Positions 8,002 through 16,314 of a DNA stretch of 19,031 nt are shown in pieces; within the stretch, counting starts at the first letter, position 1; every line of letters begins with the position of its first letter. The notes under the pieces are model-generated. The model was given only the letters and a program-made list of their open reading frames with translations. It ran no database searches and was not told the DNA's origin. Both the position numbers and the translations under genes were made by a program. This DNA is from Chromatiales bacterium (GTDB lineage: Bacteria; Pseudomonadota; Gammaproteobacteria; SZUA-140), in assembly GCA_031285245.1 (NCBI GenBank), contig JAITWN010000061.1:1-19031 (forward strand), given 5' to 3'.

Positions 8002-9500
8002 TGGAGCCGTGCACGCTGGTGATCTTCGGCGCGACGGGCAATCTCGCCCGCATCAAGCTGATGCCGGCGCTGTTTTCCCTCGACACCGAGGGGCGCCTGC
8101 CGCCTGAGATGACGGTGATCTCTTTCGCGCGCGGCGAGAAGAGTCGCGAGCAATGGCTCGACGACATCGCCGGTATGCTGCGGGAAAAGAAACCTCAGGG
8201 CGTCGAGGACAGCGCGCTGCAACGTTTTTGCGCACGCCATCATTACCAGCACGGTGATCTTTCCGATGCCTCTGCCATGCAGCGCCTGGCGCACAGCCTC
8301 AGCGCTGCGGGCATGCCGCAGAACATCATCTTCTACCTGGCGGTTCCGCCAGCGGAGTTCGGCGCCACCATCGAGAATCTGAGCGCGGCGGGGCTGCTCG
8401 AGCAGAGCAGCGGCTGGCGGCGCGTAGTGATCGAAAAGCCTTTCGGCTATGACCTCCTCAGCGCGCGCATGTTGCAGCAGAGTCTGCTGCGCCACCTTGC
8501 CGAAGATCAGATCTATCGCATCGATCACTATCTCGGCAAGGCAACGGTGCAGAACATCCTGGTGTTTCGCTTCGCCAATCTGATGCTTGAGCCGCTGTGG
8601 AATCGCAATTACATCGATCACGTGCAGATCACGCATTCCGAGACGCAGGGCATCGCGGGTCGCGCCGGCTATTACGAAAGCGCAGGCGCATTGCGCGACA
8701 TGTTGCAGAGCCATTTGATGCAGCTTCTCGCGCTGGTAGCGATGGAGCCGCCAGCGATGATGGATGCTGAATCGCTGCGCGATGAAAAAGTGAAAGTGCT
8801 GAAATCGATTCGCCCGATTGCGCAGAGCGCCGTGCATGCACACGCGTTTCGCGGGCAATACGGACCGGGAAAAATCGGCGGACAGATGGTGCCTGGCTAT
8901 GGTGAGGAGCCGGGCGTTGCGGAAAATAGCGTCACCGAGACGTATGCCGCGCTCAAGCTCTATGTCGATAACTGGCGCTGGCGTGGTGTGCCGTTTTATT
9001 TGCGCACCGGCAAGCGCATGGCCGAGGCGGCCTCGGCGGTTACCATCCGCTTCAAGGAGCCGCCGCATCATTTGTTTCGTAACACGCATCTTGAGCGTAT
9101 GTCGCCGAATTGGCTGCTGATGGGCATCCAGCCTGCGGAATGTCTGAAGCTCGAAATCCAGGTCAAAGTACATGGCCTCGAGATGCGCACGCGCACTATC
9201 AGCCTCGATGCTAGTTACCGTTCGCGTGGTGAGAAAGAGACCGATGCTTACGAAGAGCTACTGCTCGATGTCATGACCGGTGATCAATCTCTGTTCCTGC
9301 GTTACGATGAGGTCGAGTGGGCGTGGCGGGTCGTTGATCCGGTGTTGATGGTGTGGTCTATGGAGCGTGACTACATCAGCACTTATCCAGCCGGGAGCTG
9401 GGGGCCGCGCGGGACGCATCGTTTGTTCGATCGTGAAGACCAATTTTGGCGACACAGTCTTGGCCTTGAAGGTTCGGACGTAGCCGCGGAGTCCTATTGA
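8001..9500 (+). CDS. zwf: Glucose-6-phosphate 1-dehydrogenase
   Basis: Zwf oxidises glucose-6-phosphate to 6-phosphoglucono-lactone with NAD(P)+, the entry to the oxidative pentose phosphate and Entner-Doudoroff routes. The 499-aa length is usual. Visible are the cofactor loop GATGNLARIKL (10-20), EKPFG (145-149, K146), the active-site segment RIDHYLGK (173-180), RFANLMLEPLWNR (190-202), RDMLQSHLMQLLAL (232-245) with catalytic-type H238, and YLRTGKRM further on. Two positions are unusual: N14 where Asp is common in the cofactor loop, and A181 directly after the signature lysine, where Glu is usual. Neither removes a known catalytic residue. It overlaps gnd by one base and ends one base before pgi, so the three are almost certainly one operon. 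Confidence 0.96.
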   Translation: MEPCTLVIFGATGNLARIKLMPALFSLDTEGRLPPEMTVISFARGEKSREQWLDDIAGMLREKKPQGVEDSALQRFCARHHYQHGDLSDASAMQRLAHSLSAAGMPQNIIFYLAVPPAEFGATIENLSAAGLLEQSSGWRRVVIEKPFGYDLLSARMLQQSLLRHLAEDQIYRIDHYLGKATVQNILVFRFANLMLEPLWNRNYIDHVQITHSETQGIAGRAGYYESAGALRDMLQSHLMQLLALVAMEPPAMMDAESLRDEKVKVLKSIRPIAQSAVHAHAFRGQYGPGKIGGQMVPGYGEEPGVAENSVTETYAALKLYVDNWRWRGVPFYLRTGKRMAEAASAVTIRFKEPPHHLFRNTHLERMSPNWLLMGIQPAECLKLEIQVKVHGLEMRTRTISLDASYRSRGEKETDAYEELLLDVMTGDQSLFLRYDEVEWAWRVVDPVLMVWSMERDYISTYPAGSWGPRGTHRLFDREDQFWRHSLGLEGSDVAAESY

Positions 9501-9501
9501 A

Positions 9502-11166
9502 ATGCCAAATCCGAGCACGCTGCCCGCATGGAACGCTCTGCGCGATCATTACAGCCAGGTTGCCGGCCTGCATTTGCGGGATCTGTTTCGTGACGACCCG
9601 GGTCGTTTCGAGCGCTATTCGCTGCGCTTCGAAGACATGTTCGTCGATTATTCCAAAAATCGCGTTACCGCCGCGACTTTCCGCCTGCTGCTCGATCTCG
9701 CCGCGCAGGCGGGATTGCGCGGTGGCATCGAGGCTATGTTCTCCGGCCAGCCCATCAACAGCACCGAAGGCCGCGCCGTGCTGCACACGGCGCTGCGTAA
9801 TCGTTCGAAGCGACCGGTCATGGTCGATGGCGAAGATGTCATGCCCGCGGTGCGCGCGGTGCAGGCGAAGATGCGCAGCTTCAGCAACGTGGTGCGCAGC
9901 GGCGCATGGAAAGGCTATAGCGGCAAGGCAATCACCGATGTCGTCAACATCGGCATCGGCGGTTCTGATCTCGGCCCGGCGATGGCAACGCTCGCGCTCG
10001 CGCCTTATGTGCGCCCGGGCCTGCGCATGCATTACGTCTCCAATGTCGATGGCACGCATATCGTCGAGACATTGAAGAAGTGCTCGCCTGAGACGACGCT
10101 CTTCATCGTGTCATCGAAGTCTTTCACCACGCAGGAAACGCTGCTCAACGCGCATACTGCGCGCTCTTGGCTGGTGGAGATGAGTGGCAGTGAGAGTGCG
10201 GTGGCGCGCCATTTCGTCGCGGTCTCGACCAATGCTCGCGCTGTTTCGGCTTTCGGCATCGACACCGCCAACATGTTTGAATTCTGGGACTGGGTCGGTG
10301 GCCGCTATTCGTTGTGGAGCGCGATTGGTTTGCCGCTCGCCATCGCCATTGGCATGGATAACTACGAAGCGATGCTCGAAGGCGCGTATGCGATGGATGA
10401 GCATTTTCGCACCGAGCCTTTCGCCGCTAATTTGCCGGTGCTGCTCGGTTTGCTCGGCGTCTGGTACAGCAATTTCTTCGGCGCCGCTAGCCATGCGGTG
10501 CTGCCTTATGACCAGTATTTACAGCGCTTGCCGGCGTATCTCCAGCAGCTCGACATGGAGAGCAACGGCAAGAGCGTCGATCGCGATGGCAAGCGCATCA
10601 CGGACTACGATACCGGGCCGCTGATCTGGGGCGAGCCGGGCACCAATGGCCAGCACGCGTTCTACCAGATGATTCATCAGGGCACGCGTTTGATGCCGTC
10701 GGATTTCATCGCGCCGCTGCATTCGCACAACCCGGTGGGTCGTCATCACGAAGTGCTGCTTGCTAACTTCCTCGCGCAGCCCGAGGCGCTCGCCATTGGA
10801 CGCAACGCGGAAGAAGTGCGCGCGGAGATGAAAGCAGCAGGTATCGCGCCCGAGCTCATCGAGCGTGACTTTGAACACCGCGTGTTCGAAGGCAATCGCC
10901 CGACCAATGTCATCGTGCTTGATCGTGTCACGCCGCGTTCGTTCGGCTCGCTGATCGCGATGTATGAGCACAAAGTGTTCGTGCAAGGCATCATCTGGAA
11001 CATCAACTCCTTCGACCAATGGGGCGTTGAGCTCGGCAAGAAACTCGCGCAGACGATCTTGCAGGAGTTCGGGCAGAGTGGGGCGGTGACTGGTCATGAT
11101 GCTTCCATCCGCGGACTCATCGAGTACGTAAAAGCGCGGCGCAATGCGCATAGCGCTGGGGATTGA
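9502..11166 (+). CDS. pgi: Glucose-6-phosphate isomerase
   Basis: Pgi interconverts glucose-6-phosphate and fructose-6-phosphate, feeding or draining the pool used by the preceding zwf. The 554-aa protein matches the large bacterial/eukaryotic form. Motifs seen are VNIGIGGSDLGPAMA (148-162), SKSFTTQET (205-213), the signature DMESNGKSVDRDGK (351-364), GEPGTNGQHAFYQ (377-389) with catalytic E378, the ring-opening His region GRHHE (413-417), and NSFDQWGVELGK (502-513) with K513. GGAG at 9488-9491, inside zwf, is a likely ribosome site ten bases before the ATG. The last 23 bases overlap truA, suggesting continued transcription into it. Confidence 0.97.
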   Translation: MPNPSTLPAWNALRDHYSQVAGLHLRDLFRDDPGRFERYSLRFEDMFVDYSKNRVTAATFRLLLDLAAQAGLRGGIEAMFSGQPINSTEGRAVLHTALRNRSKRPVMVDGEDVMPAVRAVQAKMRSFSNVVRSGAWKGYSGKAITDVVNIGIGGSDLGPAMATLALAPYVRPGLRMHYVSNVDGTHIVETLKKCSPETTLFIVSSKSFTTQETLLNAHTARSWLVEMSGSESAVARHFVAVSTNARAVSAFGIDTANMFEFWDWVGGRYSLWSAIGLPLAIAIGMDNYEAMLEGAYAMDEHFRTEPFAANLPVLLGLLGVWYSNFFGAASHAVLPYDQYLQRLPAYLQQLDMESNGKSVDRDGKRITDYDTGPLIWGEPGTNGQHAFYQMIHQGTRLMPSDFIAPLHSHNPVGRHHEVLLANFLAQPEALAIGRNAEEVRAEMKAAGIAPELIERDFEHRVFEGNRPTNVIVLDRVTPRSFGSLIAMYEHKVFVQGIIWNINSFDQWGVELGKKLAQTILQEFGQSGAVTGHDASIRGLIEYVKARRNAHSAGD

Positions 11167-11923
11167 ATACCAGGGCGCAGCGTTCTGCGGCTGGCAGTCC
11201 CAGAGTGGCGTGCGCACAGTGCAAGACTGCGTGGAGCGCGCGCTCGCTGTGGTCGCCAATGCTCCAGTGCGCACGATCTGCGCCGGGCGCACTGATACCG
11301 GTGTTCATGCTTTCAATCAGGTAGTTCACTTCGATCCACCCACCGCGCGCGCGCCGCGCGCCTGGGTGTTCGGCGCTAACGCACATTTACCGCCTGATAT
11401 CGCCGTGCGCTGGGCGCTACCAGTGATCGATGATTTTCACGCGCGCTTTTCCGCGCTACGCAGGCATTACCGCTACATCATCCTCGATTCACGCACGCGC
11501 CCAGCAGTGATGGCGGGCAGAGTGTCGTGGTCGTTTCGCGCACTCGATGAATTGCGCATGCGTGAAGCTGCGGCTCACCTGATTGGAGAGCACGATTTTT
11601 CATCGTTCCGTTCCTACGCCTGCCAGGCCAATCATCCAGTGCGCACCGTCTATCGACTCGATGTGACTCGCCATGGCGATCTCATCATGCTCGATGTGGT
11701 GGCTAACGCATTTCTGCATCACATGGTGCGCAATATCGCTGGCGTGTTGATGGAGATCGGCAGCGGTCGTCAGCCAGTCGAATGGTCACGCACAGTGCTC
11801 GAAGCGCGCGACCGCGTGCGTGGTGGTGTTACCGCGCCGCCGGAAGGTTTGTATCTAGTGAGGGTTGAATATCCACCGGAATATGGTGTGCGCTATGAGC
11901 CTGAAACACTGGTCATGTTATAG
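11144..11923 (+). CDS. truA: tRNA pseudouridine(38-40) synthase
   Basis: TruA makes pseudouridine at positions 38, 39 and 40 of the tRNA anticodon arm. The 259-aa protein begins with the expected MRIALGIEYQGAAFCGWQ and has the catalytic-Asp motif GRTDTGVHA (48-56, D51), followed by RRHYRY and HHMVRNIAGVLMEIGSG. The start overlaps pgi by 23 bases; no later Met would preserve the N-terminal strand, so this start is well supported although the ribosome site is weak. In many beta- and gammaproteobacteria truA is followed directly by trpF-trpB-trpA. Here an efflux cassette of about 5.4 kb and two repeats stand between truA and trpF. Confidence 0.96.
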   Translation: MRIALGIEYQGAAFCGWQSQSGVRTVQDCVERALAVVANAPVRTICAGRTDTGVHAFNQVVHFDPPTARAPRAWVFGANAHLPPDIAVRWALPVIDDFHARFSALRRHYRYIILDSRTRPAVMAGRVSWSFRALDELRMREAAAHLIGEHDFSSFRSYACQANHPVRTVYRLDVTRHGDLIMLDVVANAFLHHMVRNIAGVLMEIGSGRQPVEWSRTVLEARDRVRGGVTAPPEGLYLVRVEYPPEYGVRYEPETLVML

Positions 11924-11974
11924 GTTGGGCTGAACGCAAGTGAAGCCCAACGTTGAAGCACCGGATGTTGGGCT
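11924..11974. repeat. Inverted/direct repeat cluster of GTTGGGCT after truA
   Basis: GTTGGGCT occurs at 11924-11931 and again at 11967-11974, with its exact reverse complement AGCCCAAC at 11944-11951. The middle copy can pair with either neighbour (loops of 12 and 15 bases), giving two mutually exclusive 8-bp stems. The cluster starts immediately after the truA stop. No T-run follows, so it looks more like a REP-type palindromic element than a standard terminator, but it could serve as the 3' end of the pgi-truA transcript. Confidence 0.6.
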
Positions 11975-12001
11975 ACGATACTGGGGGCGAGAGAGAGTGC
12001 G

Positions 12002-12042
12002 TGTGTTTGAGGCTGCCCCCGCCAACGGTCTGGCCACAGACC
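12002..12042. repeat. Dispersed intergenic repeat, copy 2 (shortened)
   Basis: CGCCAACGG (12020-12028) and the hairpin GGTCTG-GCCA-CAGACC (12027-12042) correspond to the core and hairpin of the copy at 17656-17679. TGTGTTTGAGG (12002-12012) also recurs at 17594-17604. The GC-rich part between these two blocks is almost absent here, so this looks like an internally deleted version. It lies between truA and the efflux cassette. Confidence 0.6.
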
Positions 12043-12052
12043 AATCCGAATT

Positions 12053-12072
12053 CGCCTATCATGGGCTAGGCG
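12053..12072. promoter_or_regulatory. Small inverted repeat, possible operator
   Basis: CGCCTA (12053-12058) and TAGGCG (12067-12072) form a 6-bp inverted repeat with an 8-base spacer, about 75 bases upstream of the adaptor gene. The size fits a dimeric regulator site, but no regulator gene is nearby and the match could be chance. Confidence 0.3.
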
Positions 12073-12082
12073 CACCTGCCGA

Positions 12083-12118
12083 AAAATTAAGAAAACGCTA
12101 ATTTTGAAAAGGTAGAAT
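12083..12118 (+). promoter_or_regulatory. Candidate promoter with palindrome for the efflux operon
   Basis: AAAATTA (12083-12089) and TAATTTT (12099-12105) form a perfect 7-bp inverted repeat with a 9-base spacer in an AT-rich patch that stands out from the GC-rich surroundings. TAGAAT (12113-12118) follows as a good -10 box. No good -35 is seen at 16-18 bases, so activation, or repression at the palindrome, is plausible. A start near 12125 would leave about 22 nt before the ATG, including the strong ribosome site AAGGAG (12136-12141). Confidence 0.45.
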
Positions 12119-12146
12119 CCCCGCCTGGTCGTTCTAAGGAGTAAAT

Positions 12147-13223
12147 ATGCTTTTGCCATCTGTGCCACGCATCGGGTGCGTGCTGCTTGCGCTTGGCCTG
12201 TTAATGAGCGTGGGTGCGGCGCACGCTGCCGACATTCGTCTCGATGCCGCGCAAGTGCAGCGCCTCGGCATTGCGGTTGAAATCGCGCAGGCCGCAGAGC
12301 ACATTCCGCTCGACAGATTGCCCGCTGACATCATCGCGCCGCTGGAAACTAGTCGCACGATTAGCGCGCCGTTTGCGGGCGTGGTGTCCAGTGTAGCCGT
12401 GGATGAAGGTGCGACGGTGAAGGCAGGTGCAGTGCTGGCGCAGGTGCAAAGCCGCGATTTTCTCGCCGCGCAGGCAGACTTGCGGCGCAGTAGCAGCGAT
12501 GCCGCGCTGGCGAAGAGTCAGGCGGAGCGCGATGCGGCATTACTCGCAGAAGGTATTATCTCGCGTTCGCGTGCCGATGAAAGCCGCGCGCGCGCCACCG
12601 AGGCGCAGGTGCATTTTGAGCAAGCGCGCGAAGCGATGGCGGGTATTCAGTCTGCTCGCGACAATGGTTCCGGTGAATATGAGCTGCGCGCGCCGATTAC
12701 CGGTCGCGTGTTGCATCGCTCGATTGCGCCTGGCCAGGTGGTCGATTCGTTTGATGCAGCGTTTGTGCTCGCCGCTGATGCGCGTGTGGATGTGCAATTT
12801 CAGGTGCCAGTAACGGAGCGCGCGGCGCTGACAACGGGGCTGGTCATCGAGATGGAAGATGGCGCGCAGGGTCGCGTGATCAGCGTGGGCGCGGCGAGCG
12901 ATCCGCTCAGTCAAAGTTTGCGCTTGCGTGCGCAGTTGCCCGCATCAGCGCATTGGCGTGTGGGTGAACGTACCACCGTTCGTTTACTGCTGTCCGCGCC
13001 TGCCGGTGCGGTGCGCGTGCCGTTGACGGCAGTGCTGGCCGATGGCGCTCGCTCGCTGGTCTTCGTTGCTACGCCGGAGAATGGCGGAGTGCAGTATCGC
13101 GCGGTGCCGGTCGAGCGGCTCGGCGCCAATGCGCGCGAGGCGGTGGTGCGTGGCGCATTGAAAGCGGGCGAGATGATCGTCGCGCGCGGTGCCAGCGCGC
13201 TCAAACCGCTGATGGAGCCGTGA
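12147..13223 (+). CDS. Periplasmic adaptor (membrane fusion protein) of RND efflux system
   Basis: This is the HlyD/CzcB-like periplasmic adaptor that joins an RND pump to an outer-membrane channel. The 358-aa product begins with a signal peptide (hydrophobic core 10-24, cleavage near AHA-A at 26-28). Two lipoyl/barrel-sandwich half motifs flank an alpha-helical hairpin: SAPFAGVVSSVAVDEGATVKAG (73-94), then a charged helical stretch of about 103-170, then ELRAPITGRVLHRSIAPGQVV (179-199). Beta-barrel and membrane-proximal regions follow. The ribosome site AAGGAG is five bases from the ATG, the strongest in the window. No His- or Met-rich metal-binding segment is seen, so the substrate is unknown. 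It is the first gene of a three-gene operon with the pump and channel. Confidence 0.88.
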   Translation: MLLPSVPRIGCVLLALGLLMSVGAAHAADIRLDAAQVQRLGIAVEIAQAAEHIPLDRLPADIIAPLETSRTISAPFAGVVSSVAVDEGATVKAGAVLAQVQSRDFLAAQADLRRSSSDAALAKSQAERDAALLAEGIISRSRADESRARATEAQVHFEQAREAMAGIQSARDNGSGEYELRAPITGRVLHRSIAPGQVVDSFDAAFVLAADARVDVQFQVPVTERAALTTGLVIEMEDGAQGRVISVGAASDPLSQSLRLRAQLPASAHWRVGERTTVRLLLSAPAGAVRVPLTAVLADGARSLVFVATPENGGVQYRAVPVERLGANAREAVVRGALKAGEMIVARGASALKPLMEP

Positions 13224-13230
13224 GGCGAGC

Positions 13231-16200
13231 ATGCTCGGTCGCCTGATCCAGTTCTCGCTGGCGCAACGCCTGCTGATTCTCGTTGGCGCGGCTGTGCTCA
13301 TGGTGGGGGGCACACTGGCGTTTCGCGCATTGCCGATCGACGCTTATCCTGACATCGCGCCGACACAGGTCAAGCTGATTCTGAAAGCGCCCGGCATGAC
13401 GCCGGAGGAAATCGAATCGCGCGTGATTCAGCCGCTGGAGATGGAATTGCTGGGGCTGCCGCGTACCGCGATATTGCGCTCGACTGCCTACTATTCACTG
13501 GCCGACATTACCATCGACTTCACCGAAGGTACCGACATTTACTGGGCGCGGCAACAGGTCAGCGAGCGGTATACCAATGTGCTACCAGAGCTGCCTACCA
13601 GACTCAGCGGCGGACTCGCGCCGATTTCAACGCCGCTGTCAGACATGTTGATGTTCACTATTGAAGGCAGTGATCTTAGTCTGGCCGAGCGCCGCACACT
13701 GCTTGACTGGACACTGCGCCCGGCGCTGCTCACGATTCCCGGCGTCGCCGACGTGAATGCGCTCGGCGGCGAAGTCGCAAGCTTCACTGTGATTCCCGAT
13801 CGCGCGCGGCTGGCGGCGGCGGGCATTTCACTCAGCCAGCTCGCCGACGCCGTGCAGCGTAACAATCGCAACGATGGCGCGGGGCGTCTCGAGGCGGGCG
13901 AACTGGCGCTGATCGTGCGCAGCGAAGGCGCTGCGCACAGCGTGGAAGATCTGAGCAACATCGTGTTGATCAGCGAGCTTGGTGGACATGTGCTGCGCGT
14001 GCGCGATGTGGCCGAGGTGCGCATGGATGCGCTCACGCGCTATGGCGCGGTCACGCGCGATGGTGAGGGCGAGGCGGTCGAAGGCATCGTCGTCGCGCTG
14101 CGCGGAGCGGATGCCAATAATCTGGTAAAAGCAGCGCGTGCGCGACTGGCGGAGTTGCAATCCAGTTTGCCGCCCGGCGTGAAGATCGAGGTGTTTTATG
14201 ATCGCAGCACGCTGATTCAACGTGCCGTTGGCACCGTGCAGGAAGCGTTGATCGCCGCGACGATTCTGGTGGTGCTGTTGCTGTTCGCTTTTCTCGGCGA
14301 AGTGCGCGCTGCGGTGGTAGTGGCGCTCATTTTGCCGTTTGCCGCGCTGTTCACATTTTTGCTGATGCACGCGATTGGCATGAGCGCTAACCTGATGAGC
14401 TTGGGCGGCCTCGCTATCGCTGTGGGGATGCTGATCGACGCGGCGGTGGTGGTGGTGGAAAACACCGTCAGCCGCCTCGATCCGCACGCAACGGGAGCCA
14501 GCCTGCCGCGTTTGCAGCGTGTTTACGATGCTGTGCGCGAAGTCAGCGTGCCGGTGGCCTCGGGCATATTCATCATCTGTCTGGTGTTCCTGCCGTTGCT
14601 TACGCTCGAAGGCCTGGAAGGAAAATTGTTTGCCCCGGTCGCGCTTACCATCGTATTCGCGCTTGCTGGTTCGCTGCTGCTCTCGCTTACGCTGGTGCCG
14701 GTGCTGGCGTCCTCACTGCTCAAGGAGCGTTCGCACGTGAGCCCGTGGTTGATGCGCCAGTGCGAGCGCCTGTATACGCCGCTGCTCAATGTGGCGCTGC
14801 GTCGCCCGCGCACGGTTGCTGTTGGCGTGAGCGCGGCTTTGCTGCTCGGTATCGCGGCGTATCTCAGCATCGGCAAAACTTTCATGCCGACGATGGACGA
14901 GGGCGATTTGCTGATGCAGATCGTCAAATTGCCTTCGGTGAATCTGGAAAATTCGCGCGACCGTGATCTCGTCCTGCAACGCGAGCTGCTCGCCAAGGTG
15001 CCGGAGGTGCGACATGCCATTGGGCGCCTAGGCGCCGATGAACTTGGTTTCGATCCGATGGGGCTGCACGATACCGATTTGTTCCTTGAGCTCAAACCCA
15101 AAGAGCAATGGCGCAAGCCCGACAAGGGATGGCTGGCCGATGAACTGCGCAAGGTGGCCGAGGAATTTCCCGGACTGGATCTGAGCTTTACCCAGCCGAT
15201 TGAAATGCGCGTGTCGGAAATGCTCACCGGCAGTCGCGGCGATGTGGCGGTCAAAGTGTTCGGCCCGGATCTCGATATGCTCGCCGATCTTGGTACGCGC
15301 ATCGCCGGTGTGGTCGAAAAAACGCGCGGCGCGCAGGATGTGATCGCGCCAACCTCCGAAGGGGTGCAGTATCTGAGAGTCGCCATCGACACGCAGGCCG
15401 CCGGACGCGCGGGACTCGCCGTCACCGATATACAAGACGAACTGCGCGTGCAGCTTGAAGGTGTGCCTGCTGGCGTAATCATCGAAGCCGGTCGCCGCGT
15501 ACCGGTGCTGGTGCGCGGCGACGCCGGATTGCGCGGCGATGTAGATGCCTTCGCGCGGCTGCCGCTCACCACCCGGTCGAACAACAAAACCGCCATGCTG
15601 CCACTGAACCAGATTGCGCGGGTGGAAACTGTCACCGGCCCTGTGCGCGTCAATCACGAAAACGGCTCGCGCTTCGTGCTGATCCAAAGCGGCGTCAGCG
15701 GGCGCGATCTGGTTGGCTTTGTCGATGAGGCGCGCGCTGCGGTTGAAAGTGAAGTCACGCTGCCGCTTGGCTATCACATCGTCTGGGGTGGACAGTTTGA
15801 AAACCAGCAGCGCGCTGCTGCGCGTCTGGCAATGGTTGTGCCGGCGGCGCTGGCGATGATTTTTCTGGTGCTCTTCACTACTTTCGGTTCGGTGCGCCAG
15901 GCTTTGCTGATTTTAGGCAACGTACCGCTCGCATTGGTTGGCGGCATCGTTGCGTTATGGTTGAGCGGACAATATCTGTCGGTGCCTGCGTCGGTGGGTT
16001 TCATTGCGCTGCTCGGCATCGCCGTACTCAATGGGGTGGTGCTGATTTCCTGTTTCAACCAGTTGCGTGCACAAGGTCTGCCGCTCGATGAAGTCGTGCG
16101 CGAAGGTGCGCTGCGCCGTTTGCGTCCGGTGTTGATGACGGCCAGCATCACGGCGTTTGGGCTAGTGCCTTTGCTATTTGCCAGCGGACCAGGTGCGGAA

Positions 16201-16314
16201 ATCCAGCGGCCGCTGGCAATCGTCGTCATCGGCGGTTTGCTGACCTCGACCGTGCTCACGATGCTGGTATTGCCGTTGCTATACCGCCGCTTTGGTCTGG
16301 CGAAGGAGTCCTGA
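13231..16314 (+). CDS. RND efflux pump, CzcA-like heavy-metal type
   Basis: This 1027-aa inner-membrane proton antiporter has the RND layout: TM1 at about 12-31, a large periplasmic loop, TM2-6 from about 340 to 495, a second loop, and TM8-12 from about 866 to 1018. Heavy-metal (HME) branch features include DAYPDIAPTQVKL (37-49), APISTPLSDM (130-139), FMPTMDEGDL (551-560), DPMGLHDTDLFLELKP (608-623) and VWGGQFENQQRAAARLA (851-867). TM4 reads GGLAIAVGMLIDAAVVVVEN (392-411), with D403 and E410. The first Asp of the CzcA motif DFGxxxDG is absent (Ala/Val there), so zinc/cobalt/cadmium specificity cannot be assumed. GAGG overlaps the adaptor stop and serves as ribosome site. The stop overlaps the channel gene as TGATG. 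The substrate is undetermined. Confidence 0.92.
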   Translation: MLGRLIQFSLAQRLLILVGAAVLMVGGTLAFRALPIDAYPDIAPTQVKLILKAPGMTPEEIESRVIQPLEMELLGLPRTAILRSTAYYSLADITIDFTEGTDIYWARQQVSERYTNVLPELPTRLSGGLAPISTPLSDMLMFTIEGSDLSLAERRTLLDWTLRPALLTIPGVADVNALGGEVASFTVIPDRARLAAAGISLSQLADAVQRNNRNDGAGRLEAGELALIVRSEGAAHSVEDLSNIVLISELGGHVLRVRDVAEVRMDALTRYGAVTRDGEGEAVEGIVVALRGADANNLVKAARARLAELQSSLPPGVKIEVFYDRSTLIQRAVGTVQEALIAATILVVLLLFAFLGEVRAAVVVALILPFAALFTFLLMHAIGMSANLMSLGGLAIAVGMLIDAAVVVVENTVSRLDPHATGASLPRLQRVYDAVREVSVPVASGIFIICLVFLPLLTLEGLEGKLFAPVALTIVFALAGSLLLSLTLVPVLASSLLKERSHVSPWLMRQCERLYTPLLNVALRRPRTVAVGVSAALLLGIAAYLSIGKTFMPTMDEGDLLMQIVKLPSVNLENSRDRDLVLQRELLAKVPEVRHAIGRLGADELGFDPMGLHDTDLFLELKPKEQWRKPDKGWLADELRKVAEEFPGLDLSFTQPIEMRVSEMLTGSRGDVAVKVFGPDLDMLADLGTRIAGVVEKTRGAQDVIAPTSEGVQYLRVAIDTQAAGRAGLAVTDIQDELRVQLEGVPAGVIIEAGRRVPVLVRGDAGLRGDVDAFARLPLTTRSNNKTAMLPLNQIARVETVTGPVRVNHENGSRFVLIQSGVSGRDLVGFVDEARAAVESEVTLPLGYHIVWGGQFENQQRAAARLAMVVPAALAMIFLVLFTTFGSVRQALLILGNVPLALVGGIVALWLSGQYLSVPASVGFIALLGIAVLNGVVLISCFNQLRAQGLPLDEVVREGALRRLRPVLMTASITAFGLVPLLFASGPGAEIQRPLAIVVIGGLLTSTVLTMLVLPLLYRRFGLAKES

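Noticed and set aside
7962..9173. 403-codon open frame on the minus strand opposite zwf
   Set aside because: His/Arg/Gln-rich composition typical of an antisense shadow; no family motif; zwf is clear on the plus strand.
14523..15653. 376-codon Ser/Arg-rich open frame opposite the RND pump
   Set aside because: Composition is that of a reverse-complement shadow, and the pump reading frame is intact throughout.
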